Shown: positions 63,755-64,000 of the stretch, one piece after another
Layout: the number at the start of each line of letters is the position of its first letter
Numbering within the stretch: the stretch's first letter is position 1
NCBI GenBank assembly: GCA_026122225.1
Contig: JANEZZ010001383.1
Location: forward strand, 124,001 to 188,000
Direction of reading: 5' to 3'
Length of the DNA: 64,000 nt
Source: Heloderma charlesbogerti
Lineage: Eukaryota; Chordata; Lepidosauria; Squamata; Helodermatidae
Translations under genes and position numbers: made by a program
Notes under the pieces: generated by a model
Seen by the model: the letters and a program-made list of their open reading frames with translations, nothing else
The model's database searches: none
What the model was told of the DNA's origin: nothing

Positions 63755-64000
63755 AAGCTGGAATATTTGTTTGTTTGTTTGTTTGTTTATTAAATTTGTT
63801 AATCACCCATCTGCTGGTCACCCAGCCACTCTGGGCGATGTACAACAAAAAAACAGTTAAAATAATAGAATTCTACATTAAAAACATCATAAAAAATACC
63901 CCAACCCACCCTGAATGCCTGCCTGAACAACCACGTTTTTAATGCACAGAGGAAGCTCGTTAAAGCTCATTAAAGAGGGGGCATGGCGGAGTTCCCTAGG
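63755..64000 (-). mobile_element. L2-like LINE 3' end, reverse, cut by window end
   Basis: A (TTTG)n tract at 63760-63788 then TTATTAAATTTGTTAATCAC and CACTCTGGGCGATGTACAAC, followed by the reverse ORF2 end (CCACGTTTTTAATGCACAGA). Confidence 0.75.

Larger units (their letters stand above)
62158..63770 (+). repeat. Segmental duplication, copy B
   Basis: Paralogous to 36882-38670 (same orientation). Insertions private to this copy are CR1 (62898-63075), SINE (63105-63312), an L2-like tail (63320-63512) and the dispersed repeat (63608-63690). The homology may continue past the window after the L2-like insertion at 63755. Confidence 0.88.

Overview
The window is vertebrate nuclear DNA, almost certainly from a squamate reptile (lizard or snake). 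Three things show this. Two blocks carry BovB-type (RTE clade) reverse transcriptase. One copy of a Sauria-type SINE has a BovB-like tail. CR1, L2-like and Gypsy retroelements typical of reptiles fill most of the rest. Genes have GT-AG introns, and no bacterial-style gene packing is present. Most of the 64 kb is nested, decayed transposons.

Two host genes can be supported. (1) On the + strand, an exon at 21966-22071 encodes a basic cytosolic stub and a single transmembrane helix. It splices in phase 1 to a 3,032-nt exon at 24470-27501. That exon encodes a Ser/Thr/Pro/Lys-rich stem with an exact 28 x 72-bp (24-residue) in-frame tandem array, and ends in what looks like the first half of a SEA domain. 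The layout fits the N-terminus of a matriptase-family type II transmembrane serine protease, closest in my reading to TMPRSS6 (matriptase-2). The roughly 960-residue repeat stem between membrane and SEA domain is the most unusual feature in the window. No CUB, LDLRa or protease exons were found downstream. (2) On the - strand, three exons (45374-45305, 43688-43574, 40344-40257) splice in phases 1 and 2 to a 90-residue CC chemokine, with a TATA box, an AU-rich 3' end and a candidate poly(A) signal.

Layout: 1-21 kb is intergenic or upstream DNA with L2-like LINE pieces (endonuclease on - at 9.9-11.0, RT on + at 16.1-18.0), hAT-like and palindromic MITEs and a minisatellite. 21.9-27.5 kb is the membrane-protein gene. 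27.5-40 kb holds SINEs, a solo LTR, BovB and the first copy of a segmental duplication. 40-45.8 kb is the chemokine gene. 46.2-51.0 kb is a complete but broken Gypsy element with both LTRs. 52-59.8 kb is two CR1 LINEs plus the inverted, decayed copy of the chemokine upstream region. 60-64 kb has a relic chemokine 5' end, BovB and the second copy of the segmental duplication.

The chemokine locus was evidently duplicated head-to-head: upstream DNA at 45.55-45.82 (-) matches 55.32-55.56 (+), and 5'UTR-like DNA recurs at 60.4 (+). The second copy looks dead, split by about 5 kb of transposons. All identifications come from reading the sequence; no database search was possible.
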